Below are positions 44,505 to 53,376 of a stretch of DNA of 64,000 nucleotides, piece after piece. How positions within the stretch are numbered: position 1 is the first letter of the stretch; every line of letters begins with the position of its first letter. Where the stretch lies: NCBI RefSeq assembly GCF_016862455.1, contig NZ_BOMZ01000011.1, positions 1-64,000 of the forward strand, written 5' to 3'. The DNA comes from Actinoplanes utahensis. GTDB taxonomy: Bacteria > Actinomycetota > Actinomycetes > Mycobacteriales > Micromonosporaceae. Position numbers and translations under genes: made by a program. The notes under the pieces were generated by a model. It ran no database searches. It was not told the origin of the DNA and worked only from the letters and a program-made list of their open reading frames with translations.

Positions 44505-45944
44505 TCAGCTGCCGCGGAGGGCTTCGATGGCTTTGATCAGGTCGTGCTGGGAGATCGGGGTGACCGGGCCGCCCCGCGCGTCCTGCATCGCCTTGGCCAG
44601 CTGCACCCGGCGCAGCACCTCCTTGATGTCCGCCCCGGTCATTCCGCCGCTGGCGACGCCGAGGGCCGGCAGATCGAGATCGTCGCCGAACATCCGGAAT
44701 CCCGAGGTCTCGTGCGCGCTGATCAATCCGCGGATCATCTTGCGGAAGATCTCCGCGCGGCTCGCCTCGTCCGGCCGCGGCACACTGATCTTCACGTCGA
44801 AGCGGCCGGATCGGATGAGCGACTCGTCGACCCGTTGCGGGAAGTTGGTGGTGGCGACGACGATGACGTTCGGGTTCTCCTCGATGAGGTCGTTCATCTC
44901 CTGTTTGAAGATCCCGGCGACCGCGTTGAGCGCCTGGCTGGCCGCGTCCCCGCCCATGCCGGCGTAACTGACGATCGAGTCGAACTCGTCGAACAGCATC
45001 AGCGTCGGCGTCCGGTACCGGCGGGCGTCCCGGAAGATCTGTCTGATGTTGCGTTCGGATCCGCCGAGCCATTTGTCGAGGATCTCCGGGGTGCGGATCT
45101 CCCGGAAGTCGGCGCCGATCTCGTTGGCGAGCGCCCGGGACAGCATGGTCTTGCCGGTGCCGGGCGGCCCGTACATCAGAAGTCCCTGCGGGCGCCGCGC
45201 GCCCCACCGCGCCATCGCCTCCGGATGCCGGAACGAGACGGCGATCTGGCGTAGTTCGGCGACGACGTCGGTGAGCCCGCCGACCATGTCGAGGGTGACG
45301 GTCCGGGTGGTGGCCGGGGTCTTGGCGAAGCCTTCCCGGCTGATCACGTAGTGCCGCCCGGCCAGCGCGTCCGGCCCGGCCAGCTCGGTCACCACCTGCA
45401 GGGTGAGGGTGACGAACGCCCGCAGGTGCGCGGCGCCGACCTCGTCGCGCGGGACCCGGCTGTGCAGGGTGGCGACGCCCGCCTCGTAGGTCACGGTCGC
45501 CTCGATCCCGGCGGCGGCGTCGGCGAGCAGTTCCGGTTCGCGATCGACGGGCTTGTCGAAACCCAGTTTCCGGTACGCCGCCGCGGCGGCCGTGCCCACG
45601 CCGTCGACGAGACGGGTCACCACCTGGTCCCCGTCGGCGATGCGGCGGGCCAGCATCGGGCCGAGCGGGTCGATGTTGAGCACGAAGCCGCGCATCATCT
45701 TCTGCGCCTGGCTGGCGGACGGCACCGCGGTGATCCGGGCGGTGAAGACGTGCTCGGGCCCGCCGGTCCCGTCGACGGTCAGGTCGACCCGCTGCACCGG
45801 TGGCGGCCAGGAGGCCCGCCGCAGCAGCTCGACCGGGTTGACCCGGGCGGCGGCGAGCAGGGTGGACGCGTCGACCAGTTCGACGGTGGCGCCCGCGTGC
45901 TCGAAGGTCTCGGCACGCGGCCGGGCGAAACTCGCGTCGGTCAT
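44505..45944 (-). CDS. AAA-family ATPase with unassigned N-terminal domain
   Basis: 479 residues from the ATG at 45944, which has GGAGG five bases upstream; an earlier start at 45989 is weaker. The N-terminal about 210 residues match no domain I recognise. The AAA module (about 215-475) has Walker A GPPGTGKT, Walker B LMLFDEFDSI, sensor-type VVATTNFPQRVDESLIRSGR with arginine-finger candidates, and the C-terminal lid (GGMTGADIKEVLRRVQLAKA). Related to Cdc48/SpoVK/proteasome-type remodelling ATPases, but single-ring. It probably unfolds or remodels proteins; partners are unknown. Divergent from the 46003 membrane protein. Confidence 0.85.
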   Translation of the reverse strand: MTDASFARPRAETFEHAGATVELVDASTLLAAARVNPVELLRRASWPPPVQRVDLTVDGTGGPEHVFTARITAVPSASQAQKMMRGFVLNIDPLGPMLARRIADGDQVVTRLVDGVGTAAAAAYRKLGFDKPVDREPELLADAAAGIEATVTYEAGVATLHSRVPRDEVGAAHLRAFVTLTLQVVTELAGPDALAGRHYVISREGFAKTPATTRTVTLDMVGGLTDVVAELRQIAVSFRHPEAMARWGARRPQGLLMYGPPGTGKTMLSRALANEIGADFREIRTPEILDKWLGGSERNIRQIFRDARRYRTPTLMLFDEFDSIVSYAGMGGDAASQALNAVAGIFKQEMNDLIEENPNVIVVATTNFPQRVDESLIRSGRFDVKISVPRPDEASRAEIFRKMIRGLISAHETSGFRMFGDDLDLPALGVASGGMTGADIKEVLRRVQLAKAMQDARGGPVTPISQHDLIKAIEALRGS

Positions 45945-46002
45945 CAGGTCCTCCGCGTTCGACGGGGTCGGATGAACCAAGCGTGACACGGCATCGCATC
46001 AT

Positions 46003-46455
46003 GTGCGCATGTCGATCCGCACCTACCGGCACGTGCCGTGGCTCGTCGTGAGCGCCTTGGTCCTGCTGTTCGCCGGCGGGACGGCGGCGACGATCATCGA
46101 TCGGGCGATCGACGAGGGCACCTACGAGTACTGGGTGAAGGCGATGCTGTTCCTGGTCCCGATCGCCCTGTTCCTGTTCTTCGTGGCGGGTCAGTTCCGG
46201 GTTCGCACGGTGATCGACGACGAGGCCGTCAGCCAGTTCTGGGTCACCAGGAGTCACCGGATCCCGCTGGACGAGATCACCGGCATCGAGATGGACGAGG
46301 CGGGCCGCCGGTTCTTCCTACGGGTGTTCCGGGGTGAGGAGACGTACGAGGTCATCCCCTGCCATGTGGTGTGGGCGCCGTTCATGACGAAGGCTCCGCG
46401 CGCTGCGGTCCGGGTGGAGGCGGACCTGCGCCGTTCGACGGGCATTCTCGTTTGA
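46003..46455 (+). CDS. Small membrane protein with PH-like C-terminal part
   Basis: 150 residues. Two membrane helices (about 12-34 and 44-66) and a beta-rich cytoplasmic part (about 67-150: RTVIDDEAVSQFWVTRSHRI, then PLDEITGIEMDEAGRRFFLR and VFRGEETYEVIPCHVVWA) that resembles bacterial PH-like domains. Function unknown. Start is GTG at 46003 or the ATG two codons later. The next gene begins 28 bases downstream. Confidence 0.75.
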   Translation: MRMSIRTYRHVPWLVVSALVLLFAGGTAATIIDRAIDEGTYEYWVKAMLFLVPIALFLFFVAGQFRVRTVIDDEAVSQFWVTRSHRIPLDEITGIEMDEAGRRFFLRVFRGEETYEVIPCHVVWAPFMTKAPRAAVRVEADLRRSTGILV

Positions 46456-46483
46456 CCCGCGCGGGAGCGGGCATGACCGGTGC

Positions 46484-46669
46484 ATGAGTGACTTCCTCGG
46501 CAAGGCGAAAGAGTTCGCGGACCAGCACGACGAGCAGGTGGACCAGGCTCTGGAGAAGGGCGGCGACCAGATCGACGACCGCACCGGCGGCAAGTACTCG
46601 CAGCACGTGGACCGCGGTGTCGACGAGGCGCAGAAACGCACCGGCGACGGGGACACCATCCCGGGCTGA
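46484..46669 (+). CDS. MT0933-type antitoxin-like protein
   Basis: 61 residues, very acidic and hydrophilic: MSDFLGKAKEFADQHDEQVD, then QALEKGGDQIDDRTGGKYSQ. This is the typical sequence of the MT0933/Rv0909 family annotated as antitoxins. No adjacent toxin (Rv0910-like SRPBCC) is present; the next gene is a GH15 hydrolase eight bases later. Many solitary family members exist, so the antitoxin role is doubtful and a stress-protein role is equally possible. Confidence 0.8.
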   Translation: MSDFLGKAKEFADQHDEQVDQALEKGGDQIDDRTGGKYSQHVDRGVDEAQKRTGDGDTIPG

Positions 46670-46677
46670 CCGGGACC

Positions 46678-48495
46678 ATGGCCCTCCCGATCGAGGACTA
46701 CGCGATCATCGCGGACACGCAGACGTGTGCGCTGGTCGGGCGCAACGGGTCGATCGACTGGCTCTGCGTGCCACGATTCGACTCCGGCGCGATCTTCGCG
46801 GCCCTGCTGGGTGACGCGGAGAACGGGCACTGGACGATCGCGCCGGCCGGCGACCACACGGTGCGACGGTGGTACCGGGACGAGACGATGGTCCTGGAGA
46901 CGGAGTTCGAGACCGGCGGCGGTGTGGTGCGGCTGATCGACTTCATGCCGCCCCGGACCGCCACGCCGGACCGGACCGAGTCGCCGTCGGTGGTCCGGAT
47001 CGTGGAGGGCGTCCGCGGTCAGGTCGACCTGGAGATGACGCTGCGGCTGCGGTTCGACTACGGCAAGGTCGTCCCGTGGGTCTACCGCGAGCAGGACGCC
47101 CTGGTCGCGGTCGCCGGGCCGGATTCGGCCTGGCTGCACACGCCGGCACGGCTGCACGGCGAGAACCTGTCGACCAGGGCGACCATCAGGGTGAAGGCGG
47201 GCGACCGGGTGCCGTTCGTGCTCACCTGGCGCCCGTCGCACCTGCCGCCGCCGGAGACGATCGACCCGGTGCACCAGCTCGGGGTCACCGAGGGCTACTG
47301 GCGTGGGTGGGTGTCGGCGTGCACGTACGAGGGTGAGTGGCGCGACGCGGTGATCCGCTCGCTGCTCACGCTGAAGGCGCTGACGTACGCGCCGACCGGC
47401 GGGATCGTCGCGGCCGCCACCACCAGCCTGCCGGAGAGGCTCGGCGGCGTGCGGAACTGGGACTACCGGTTCTGCTGGTTGCGGGACGCCACGATCACCC
47501 TGCAGTCGCTGCTGTACTCCGGGTTCCAGAGCGAGGCGAAGGCGTGGCGCAAGTGGCTGCTGCGGGCGATCGCCGGCAACCCGGACGAGCTGCAGATCAT
47601 GTACGGGGTGGCCGGTGAGCGCCGCCTCGACGAGTACGTCGCGGACTGGCTCACCGGTTACGACGGCAACCCGGTCCGGATCGGCAACGCCGCCGCCGAC
47701 CAGTTCCAGCTGGACGTCTACGGCGAGGTGATGGACGCCCTGCACCAGGGCCGGCGGGCCGGTCTGAAGGCCGACGACCCGGCCTGGGGTCTGCAGGTCC
47801 AGTTGATGGAGTTCGTCGAGGAGCACTGGCGCGACCCGGACGAGGGCATCTGGGAGGTACGCGGCGAGCCCCGGCACTTCACCCATTCGAAGCTGATGGC
47901 GTGGGTGGCCGCGGACCGGGCGGTGAAGGCGGTCGACGAGTTCGGGCTGCCGGGCCCGCGCGAGCGCTGGGACGACCTGCGCGCCGAGATCCGCGAGGAC
48001 ATCCTGACCAAGGGGTACGACCCGGAGCGCCGCACGTTCACCCAGTACTACGGCTCGGCCGAACTCGACGCCGCCCTGCTCATGGTGCCGCTCGTCGGTT
48101 TCCTGCCGGCCGGCGACGAGCGGGTGGCCGGCACGGTCGCCGCCATCGAGGAGAACCTGCTGGTCGACGGTTTCGTCCAGCGGTACACGCAGCGGCACGA
48201 CGTCGACGTGGACGGTCTGCCGCCGGGCGAGGGCGCGTTCCTGGCCTGCACGTTCTGGCTGGCCGACAACTACGCGCTGATGGGCCGGCAGGACGAGGCG
48301 CGGGAGACGTTCGCCCGGCTGCTGGCGTTGCGCAACGACGTGGGCCTGCTGTCGGAGGAGTACGACACCGAGGCCGGCCGCCTGGTCGGCAACTTCCCGC
48401 AGGCGTTCAGCCACGTCCCGCTGATCGACACGGCCCGTACGCTGACCGCCTGCAACGCTCCGTCCGAGGCCCGCGCCCGGGAGGGCCTGCGCTGA
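46678..48495 (+). CDS. Glycoside hydrolase family 15 (trehalase/glucoamylase type)
   Basis: 605 residues, no signal peptide. N-terminal beta-sandwich (about 1-215: IEDYAIIADTQTCALVGRNG, SIDWLCVPRFDSGAIFAALL) and an alpha/alpha barrel (about 225-600) with GGVRNWDYRFCWLRDATITL, the general-acid region DEGIWEVRGEPRHFTHSKLM and the late catalytic-base region LSEEYDTEAGRLVGNFPQAF. This organisation matches the mycobacterial GH15 trehalase and related cytoplasmic glucoamylases. Likely substrate trehalose or a short alpha-glucan. It shares a transcript direction with the antitoxin-like gene. Confidence 0.92.
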   Translation: MALPIEDYAIIADTQTCALVGRNGSIDWLCVPRFDSGAIFAALLGDAENGHWTIAPAGDHTVRRWYRDETMVLETEFETGGGVVRLIDFMPPRTATPDRTESPSVVRIVEGVRGQVDLEMTLRLRFDYGKVVPWVYREQDALVAVAGPDSAWLHTPARLHGENLSTRATIRVKAGDRVPFVLTWRPSHLPPPETIDPVHQLGVTEGYWRGWVSACTYEGEWRDAVIRSLLTLKALTYAPTGGIVAAATTSLPERLGGVRNWDYRFCWLRDATITLQSLLYSGFQSEAKAWRKWLLRAIAGNPDELQIMYGVAGERRLDEYVADWLTGYDGNPVRIGNAAADQFQLDVYGEVMDALHQGRRAGLKADDPAWGLQVQLMEFVEEHWRDPDEGIWEVRGEPRHFTHSKLMAWVAADRAVKAVDEFGLPGPRERWDDLRAEIREDILTKGYDPERRTFTQYYGSAELDAALLMVPLVGFLPAGDERVAGTVAAIEENLLVDGFVQRYTQRHDVDVDGLPPGEGAFLACTFWLADNYALMGRQDEARETFARLLALRNDVGLLSEEYDTEAGRLVGNFPQAFSHVPLIDTARTLTACNAPSEARAREGLR

Positions 48496-48520
48496 GAAAT
48501 CGCTTTCCGCCACTGCCCCG

Positions 48521-48689
48521 GTGAGCCAGGAGTCCACCGTGGACGAGACGACAGCGGCGGGCCGGGGGCCTATGCCCGTCCGACGAGACCTTGCTGACCG
48601 CCGCGCTGGAGATGGCCCGCCTCTACAGCACCGAGCCGGCTCTGATCGCGGCCGGCTCGCATCTCCTGGTGGTCGCGACCGCACCCTAG
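48521..48689 (+). pseudogene. Frame-broken small gene
   Basis: Two coding-like segments in different frames follow each other. From GTG 48521 the first reads VSQESTVDETTAAGRGPMP; about 48579 the coding signal moves one frame and continues DETLLTAALEMARLYSTEPA, then LIAAGSHLLVVATAP, to a TAG at 48687-48689. Both segments have the high third-position GC of real genes. The total is 169 bases, one more than a multiple of three. One inserted base, a sequencing error or a programmed shift would explain it. No family recognised. Confidence 0.5.
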
Positions 48690-48742
48690 GGTCGCCCGTC
48701 CGGACGGTTCTCCGGCCCCACAGCGGATGGCAGGATGGCGGC

Positions 48743-49300
48743 ATGCTGGTCGTGTTCGCGCACAGCGGCACCGGTTCCACGGTCGCCACCCTGCACCGCG
48801 GCGACGGCGTGGTGCTGCAGTTGCCCGGCTACGACCGGAGGCACCGGGTGCCGCACGATCTGGCCCACTTCGCCACCGAACGCACGCTCGGGATGCCCGG
48901 CGGTGTCTTCGGCTCGATCGCCGCCGGCGCGGTCTTCTCCAACATGCGCCTGATGAGCGGCCATCCGCGCCACGACGCGGCCGCCCGCAGCAAACTGATC
49001 CTGGACGCCAACAAGCACGCGCTGAGTGTCGCCGAGGCCCTCGCCGGCGTGATCCACCACGCGGTCGAGACAGGCGTCCCGGATCAGGCGCTGCCCCTGG
49101 CCCGCAAGGCCTGGGATTCCCGGGAGACCGACGGCTTCCCGTGGACCGGCGACCAGGTCACCGGCGCCGTCCGCCTGCTGACCGACATGTCGGCCGAGTT
49201 CGAGGCCACCGGCACGGTCCGCGCCACCTGGCCCGCCGATCTCACGGCCGCCCCTCCCCCGCCGCGCGGCGTCAGGCGCGGCCGCCGCGGGCGCACCTGA
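48743..49300 (+). CDS. Hypothetical protein, 185 residues
   Basis: Starts at the ATG at 48743, because MLVVFAHSGTGSTVATLHRG begins a natural sequence while the upstream frame is Arg/Gly-rich. The product is soluble and mixed alpha/beta: GDGVVLQLPGYDRRHRVPHD, MRLMSGHPRHDAAARSKLIL, NKHALSVAEALAGVIHHAVE. A basic tail ends it. No catalytic motif or known family recognised. Upstream neighbour is the frame-broken gene. Confidence 0.75.
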   Translation: MLVVFAHSGTGSTVATLHRGDGVVLQLPGYDRRHRVPHDLAHFATERTLGMPGGVFGSIAAGAVFSNMRLMSGHPRHDAAARSKLILDANKHALSVAEALAGVIHHAVETGVPDQALPLARKAWDSRETDGFPWTGDQVTGAVRLLTDMSAEFEATGTVRATWPADLTAAPPPPRGVRRGRRGRT

Positions 49301-49348
49301 CGATCAGGACCGTCTTCCGGTACGCACCCGCGGGGCCCGAGGCGGTAC

Positions 49349-50305
49349 CTATCTGACGTAGGTGACGGTGACGGTGCGGTCGATGGCGTCGCCCACGCCG
49401 TAGACGTACCACCTCGCGGCCCTGTCGCCGGTCTGGGCCAGCAGCCACTGGGCCGACCAGCGGGCGACCGTCTCGACGCCGACCGCCTGGCGGAGGGTCT
49501 GCGGCGAGGTGTCCGGCGCGGCGCCGGCCGGGTTCTGGACGTCGGTGATGCCGTAGTGGTTGGCGCCGGCGACCTCGATCAGCGCCTTCGGCCTGCCGGT
49601 GGTCACCCGGTAGGTGCTCTCGCCCTCCGCCGGGGTCGCGACGCCGTCGGCGAGGCCCTGGATGTAGCCGACCGGCACCGTGTTGGCCACCGGCAGGGCG
49701 ACCGTGCCGCCGGTGGGGACGTTGTTGCCGCCGTAGGTGACGATCGCCTCGAGCTCGCTCGGCGCGGCCTCGGGAACCGTGCAGAACGGGATGGCGCAGC
49801 GGCCGGTGCTCAGGCTGAGCGCGGCCGCGGCGCCGAACGAGTGGCCGGCGATGACCAGCTCGTCCTCGCTGATCCGCTGGTGGAGCGGGGAGGTGGCGTC
49901 GGCGTCCTCGGCCGCGGCCCAGTCCACGGTCCAGCGGGCCTGCGCGCCCTCCGGGAAGAGGCCGCTCCGACCGAAGATGGTGCGGGAGTGGTTGGGCACG
50001 ACGACGACGAAGCCGTACGCGGCGAGCTTCCTCGCGTAGGTGGAGTACCACGACTTGTCGACGTTGGCGCCCTGGAGCACGAGCGCGACCTTGAGCCGGT
50101 TGCCGTACCGCGGATGGTAGACGTCGGCGCTGTCGCCGTTGATCGTCGTGGCGTAGCCGGCGACCCCGTGATCAGCGAACCCGTGACCGGCTGCGGCCGG
50201 GGCGGCCGGCGCGGCCGTGGGCGGCGTGACGAGTGCCGTGACCAGGGCGGTGACCGAGATGACCGTCGCCGATCGTTTCCGATGACGGAACGATGTCACA
50301 TTCAT
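49349..50305 (-). CDS. Secreted alpha/beta hydrolase (chlorophyllase/cutinase-like)
   Basis: 318 residues. Signal peptide about 1-38. Hydrolase fold with the nucleophile serine in VIAGHSFGAAAALSL, a likely acid near GYIQGLADGVATPAEGE, and the histidine in EVAGANHYGITD. Two cysteines (GRCAIPFCTVPE) may form a disulfide. The layout resembles dienelactone-hydrolase/PET-hydrolase-like lipases that act on esters outside the cell. Substrate unknown. Divergent from the SRPBCC gene at 50372. Confidence 0.87.
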   Translation of the reverse strand: MNVTSFRHRKRSATVISVTALVTALVTPPTAAPAAPAAAGHGFADHGVAGYATTINGDSADVYHPRYGNRLKVALVLQGANVDKSWYSTYARKLAAYGFVVVVPNHSRTIFGRSGLFPEGAQARWTVDWAAAEDADATSPLHQRISEDELVIAGHSFGAAAALSLSTGRCAIPFCTVPEAAPSELEAIVTYGGNNVPTGGTVALPVANTVPVGYIQGLADGVATPAEGESTYRVTTGRPKALIEVAGANHYGITDVQNPAGAAPDTSPQTLRQAVGVETVARWSAQWLLAQTGDRAARWYVYGVGDAIDRTVTVTYVR

Positions 50306-50371
50306 GGATACGGACTATGTCGATCAATGGGTACGCCGTCAAGGGGCCGGAATTTCTGCGAGGATGCCGAG

Positions 50372-50770
50372 GTGACTTCCGCATCCCGTTATCTCAGCGA
50401 GCGTATCGACCGCCCCGCCGACACGGTCTACGCGTTCGCCGCCGACCCGGCCAACCTGCCCCGGTGGGCGTCCGGCCTGGCCACGACGGTGACGAGGGAG
50501 GACGACCGCTGGGTCATCGGCGACGACGGCGCCGAACTGATCTTCACGCCGCGCAACGACCTGGGCGTGCTCGACCACTGGGTGCGGCCGCCCGGCGGCG
50601 CCGAGGTGTACGCGCCGATGCGGGTCATCCCGGACGGCGACCGCTCCGAGATCATGTTCACGTTGCGGCGCCTGCCGGACATGACCGACGAGGATTTCGA
50701 CCGTGACGCGGAGAGCGTCCAGGCCGACCTGGCCCGCCTCAAGCAGGTGCTGGAGGCCGCCGGGGACTGA
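50372..50770 (+). CDS. SRPBCC (polyketide cyclase/START-like) protein
   Basis: 132 residues from the GTG at 50372, preceded by GAGG. The fold signature is the N-terminal YLSERIDRPADTVYAFAADP with LPRWASGL and C-terminal helix ESVQADLARLKQVLEA. Members bind hydrophobic ligands or act as activator of Hsp90-like or stress proteins; no specific ligand can be named. 43 bases before the LysE-type gene. Confidence 0.85.
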   Translation: MTSASRYLSERIDRPADTVYAFAADPANLPRWASGLATTVTREDDRWVIGDDGAELIFTPRNDLGVLDHWVRPPGGAEVYAPMRVIPDGDRSEIMFTLRRLPDMTDEDFDRDAESVQADLARLKQVLEAAGD

Positions 50771-50813
50771 TTGGCCCTCGCCGGGCCCGGTCCGGGCGGC
50801 GAGACTCGCAGGC

Positions 50814-51458
50814 ATGGTCACGCTGTCATCGGTCCTCGCCGTCTCCGCGCTGGCGCTGGGCATGGTCCTCACCCCCGGCCCGAACATGATGTACCTGGTG
50901 TCCCGCAGCATCACCCAGGGACGCCGGGCCGGACTGGTGTCGCTGGCCGGGGTGGGACTCGGGTTCCTGGTCTACCTGACCGCCACCAACCTGGGGCTGT
51001 CGGTGGTGTTCGTGGCCGTCCCGGAGCTGTACCAGGCCATCAAGATCGCCGGAGCGGCGTACCTGGCGTGGCTCGCGTTCCAGACCCTGCGGCCGGGCGG
51101 CGCGTCGGTCTTCGAGCCGCGCCCGCTGGAGCCGGACTCACCGCGCCGGCTGTTCACCATGGGCCTGCTGACGAACCTGCTCAACCCGAAGGCCGCGGTG
51201 CTCTACCTGTCGCTGATCCCCCAGTTCGTCCGCCCGGAGAACGGTCACGTGATCGCGCAGGGCTTCCTGCTCGGCGGGGTGCAGATCGCCGTCAGCCTGG
51301 CCGTCAACCTGACGATCGTGGCGGCGGCCGGCGCGATCGCGGTGTTCCTGGCCCGGCGCCCGGCCTGGCTGCGGATCCAGCGGTACCTGATGGGCGGCGT
51401 GCTCGGCGTCATCGCGGTGAAGCTGGCCACCGACCGCAGCCGCCCCGCGCTCGCCTGA
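50814..51458 (+). CDS. LysE/RhtB-family amino acid exporter
   Basis: 214 residues with six membrane segments. Conserved start VSALALGMVLTPGPNMMYLV, then SRSITQGRRAGLVSLAGVGLG and the MGLLTNLLNPKAAVLYLSLI motif of the family. Exports amino acids or related metabolites across the membrane. The ATG at 50814 fits family length; a longer frame covers the SRPBCC gene. Regulator not nearby. Confidence 0.93.
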   Translation: MVTLSSVLAVSALALGMVLTPGPNMMYLVSRSITQGRRAGLVSLAGVGLGFLVYLTATNLGLSVVFVAVPELYQAIKIAGAAYLAWLAFQTLRPGGASVFEPRPLEPDSPRRLFTMGLLTNLLNPKAAVLYLSLIPQFVRPENGHVIAQGFLLGGVQIAVSLAVNLTIVAAAGAIAVFLARRPAWLRIQRYLMGGVLGVIAVKLATDRSRPALA

Positions 51459-51899
51459 AACCGGCCGCGGGTGGATCGCCGGCGCGAGACAACCGCACCC
51501 ACCTGTGGGCCCACGGCGCGCACGACGGCCGAAACGGCACACGGGTCAGCCGTACCGCCGCACGCTCGGAAGCGGTGACACCAGGCCGAGCAGAACCTGG
51601 AGGGCCGGGACCGCGACAGGACGGGCGCGTGCCCGACGGGAGAGCCGGATGAGATCCAGGTCACACTGAGGCAACCTCTGGTAGATCACCGGACACTGTC
51701 CGGTCGAGCCTCGTTCGCGCCCCTCCCGCCAGGGGGACGCGGACGGGGCCCCTCGCCTCCTGCGGCAGCCGGTCGCCCTCGGATAGACGGGGTTTAGCGC
51801 AGGCGTTACAGTCGGAGACCCTGGGAGCGCTCCCAGCACGGGTTCCCCCACTGCCGTTCCCCAGCGGCGGCCCGTGCCCATCCCTTGAGGTGATGACTC
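51459..51899. other. Non-coding region upstream of the endoglucanase
   Basis: About 440 bases with no credible gene. CCCACCTGTGGG at 51498-51509 overlaps the palindrome GTGGGCCCAC at 51505-51514 and could end the LysE transcript. ACCGGACACTGTCCGGT at 51688-51704 is a 17-base perfect palindrome of unknown role. The CelR-type operator lies at 51821-51836. The ribosome binding site GAGGTGA precedes the endoglucanase GTG. Confidence 0.6.
51821..51836. promoter_or_regulatory. CelR/CebR-type operator of the endoglucanase gene
   Basis: CTGGGAGCGCTCCCAG is a perfect 16-base palindrome that contains the exact 14-base TGGGAGCGCTCCCA site bound by LacI-family cellulose regulators (CelR of Thermobifida, CebR of Streptomyces). 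It lies 63 bases upstream of the GTG. It predicts repression lifted by cellobiose. No CelR gene is in this window. Confidence 0.9.
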
Positions 51900-53369
51900 G
51901 TGAAACGCCGAACAGCAGCAATCCTAACCACGGCCCTGGCCGTGGCCGCAGCGTCGACCGCTGCCTTCTTCGCCCTTCCGGCGAACGCGGAGACGGCGGC
52001 GTTCACCGTCGCCAACACGTGGAACGGCGGATATCAGGGCGAGATCAAGGTCAGCAACACGTCGTCGTCGGCGATCACCACGTGGAAGGTCGAACTGACC
52101 CTCCCCGCGGGCTCGTCGGTCGGCCAGGCGTGGAACTCGACGCTCGCCACCTCCGGCAACACCTACACGTTCACGCCGGCCGGCTGGAACGCGACGATCG
52201 GGGCCGGCGCGTCGACCAGCTTCGGTTTCATCGTCAACGGCAACGGCCGCCCGACCAGTTGCCTGATCAACGGTCAGGCCTGCACCGGGACGACGACGCC
52301 GACCGGCCCCACCACGTCGCCGTCCTCGGCCTCACCGTCGGTACCGGCCTCGCCCTCGGCGTCGGTCTCCCCGTCGGTGCCGGTCTCACCGTCGGCGTCG
52401 GTCTCGCCGTCGGTGTCGGTCTCGCCGTCCACCAGCACTCCCCCGGCCACCGGCACCCCGGTGGCGGTCAACGGGCAGCTGAAGGTCTGCGGCACCAAGC
52501 TCTGCAACGAGAGCGGCAAGGTCGTCCAGCTCAAGGGCATGAGCACGCACGGCCTCCAGTGGTTCCCGAACTGCTACAACGACGCCTCCCTCGACGTGCT
52601 CGCCAACGAGTGGAACGCCGACCTGTTCCGCATCGCCATGTACGTGCAGGAGCAGGGTTACGAGACCAACCCGGCCGCCTTCACCGCGAGGGTGAACAGC
52701 CTGGTCGACGAGGCCTCCGAGCGCGGCATGTACGCGATGATCGACTTCCACATCCTCAACCCCGGCGACCCGGCCTACAACCTGGAGCGCGCCAAGACCT
52801 TCTTCCGTGAGGTCTCGGCCCGCAACGCCGCCAAGAAGAACGTGATCTACGAGATCGCCAACGAGCCGAACGGCGTGAGCTGGGCGCAGATCAAGGCGTA
52901 CGCCGAGCAGGTCATCCCGGTCATCCGGGCCAACGACCCGGACGCCGTCGTGATCGTCGGCACCCGCGGCTGGTCGTCGCTGGGCGTCTCGGAGGGCTCG
53001 AACTCCTCGGAGATCGTCAACAACCCGGTGAACGCCTCGAACGTGATGTACACCTTCCACTACTACGCGGCGTCCCACAAGGACAACTACCGCGCCGAGG
53101 TGGAGCGGGCCGCGGCCTCGCTGCCGCTGTTCGTGACCGAGTTCGGCACCGTCACCTACACCGGTGACGGCGCGGTCGACACGGCCAGCAGCAACGCCTG
53201 GTTCAACCTCCTGGACCGGCTGCAGATCGGTTACGCCAACTGGACGTTCTCCGACGCGAACGAGGGCAGCGCGGCACTCAAGCCGGGCACCTGCAACGCC
53301 GGCACGTTCAGTGGGACGGGTTCGCTGACCGAGTCCGGGGCGCTGCTCCGGAACCGCCTGCGCGCCTGA
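51900..53369 (+). CDS. Secreted endoglucanase: CBM2 plus GH5 domain
   Basis: 489 residues. Signal peptide 1-30 (ends ALPANA), CBM2 about 33-130 with surface Trp in NTWNGGYQGEI, FTPAGWN and VNGNGRPTS, a Ser/Pro/Thr-rich linker about 131-187 made of SPSxSVSPS repeats, and a GH5 catalytic domain about 188-489. Acid/base Glu322 lies in VIYEIANEPNG and nucleophile Glu414 in PLFVTEFGT. It is a modular beta-1,4-endoglucanase of the GH5 subfamily-2 type. Regulated by the CelR-type operator upstream; followed by a strong terminator. Cellulolysis fits a saprophytic actinobacterium. Confidence 0.95.
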   Translation: MKRRTAAILTTALAVAAASTAAFFALPANAETAAFTVANTWNGGYQGEIKVSNTSSSAITTWKVELTLPAGSSVGQAWNSTLATSGNTYTFTPAGWNATIGAGASTSFGFIVNGNGRPTSCLINGQACTGTTTPTGPTTSPSSASPSVPASPSASVSPSVPVSPSASVSPSVSVSPSTSTPPATGTPVAVNGQLKVCGTKLCNESGKVVQLKGMSTHGLQWFPNCYNDASLDVLANEWNADLFRIAMYVQEQGYETNPAAFTARVNSLVDEASERGMYAMIDFHILNPGDPAYNLERAKTFFREVSARNAAKKNVIYEIANEPNGVSWAQIKAYAEQVIPVIRANDPDAVVIVGTRGWSSLGVSEGSNSSEIVNNPVNASNVMYTFHYYAASHKDNYRAEVERAAASLPLFVTEFGTVTYTGDGAVDTASSNAWFNLLDRLQIGYANWTFSDANEGSAALKPGTCNAGTFSGTGSLTESGALLRNRLRA

Positions 53370-53376
53370 TGAAGCC

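Noticed and set aside
43198..46257. Minus-strand open frame of about 1000 codons
   Set aside because: It spans ramB antisense and the AAA ATPase in another frame, with Arg/Pro-rich sequence; the real genes explain the openness.
46318..48789. Long minus-strand frame opposite the GH15 gene
   Set aside because: Antisense shadow rich in His, Arg, Gly and Gln; no motif, no ribosome binding site.
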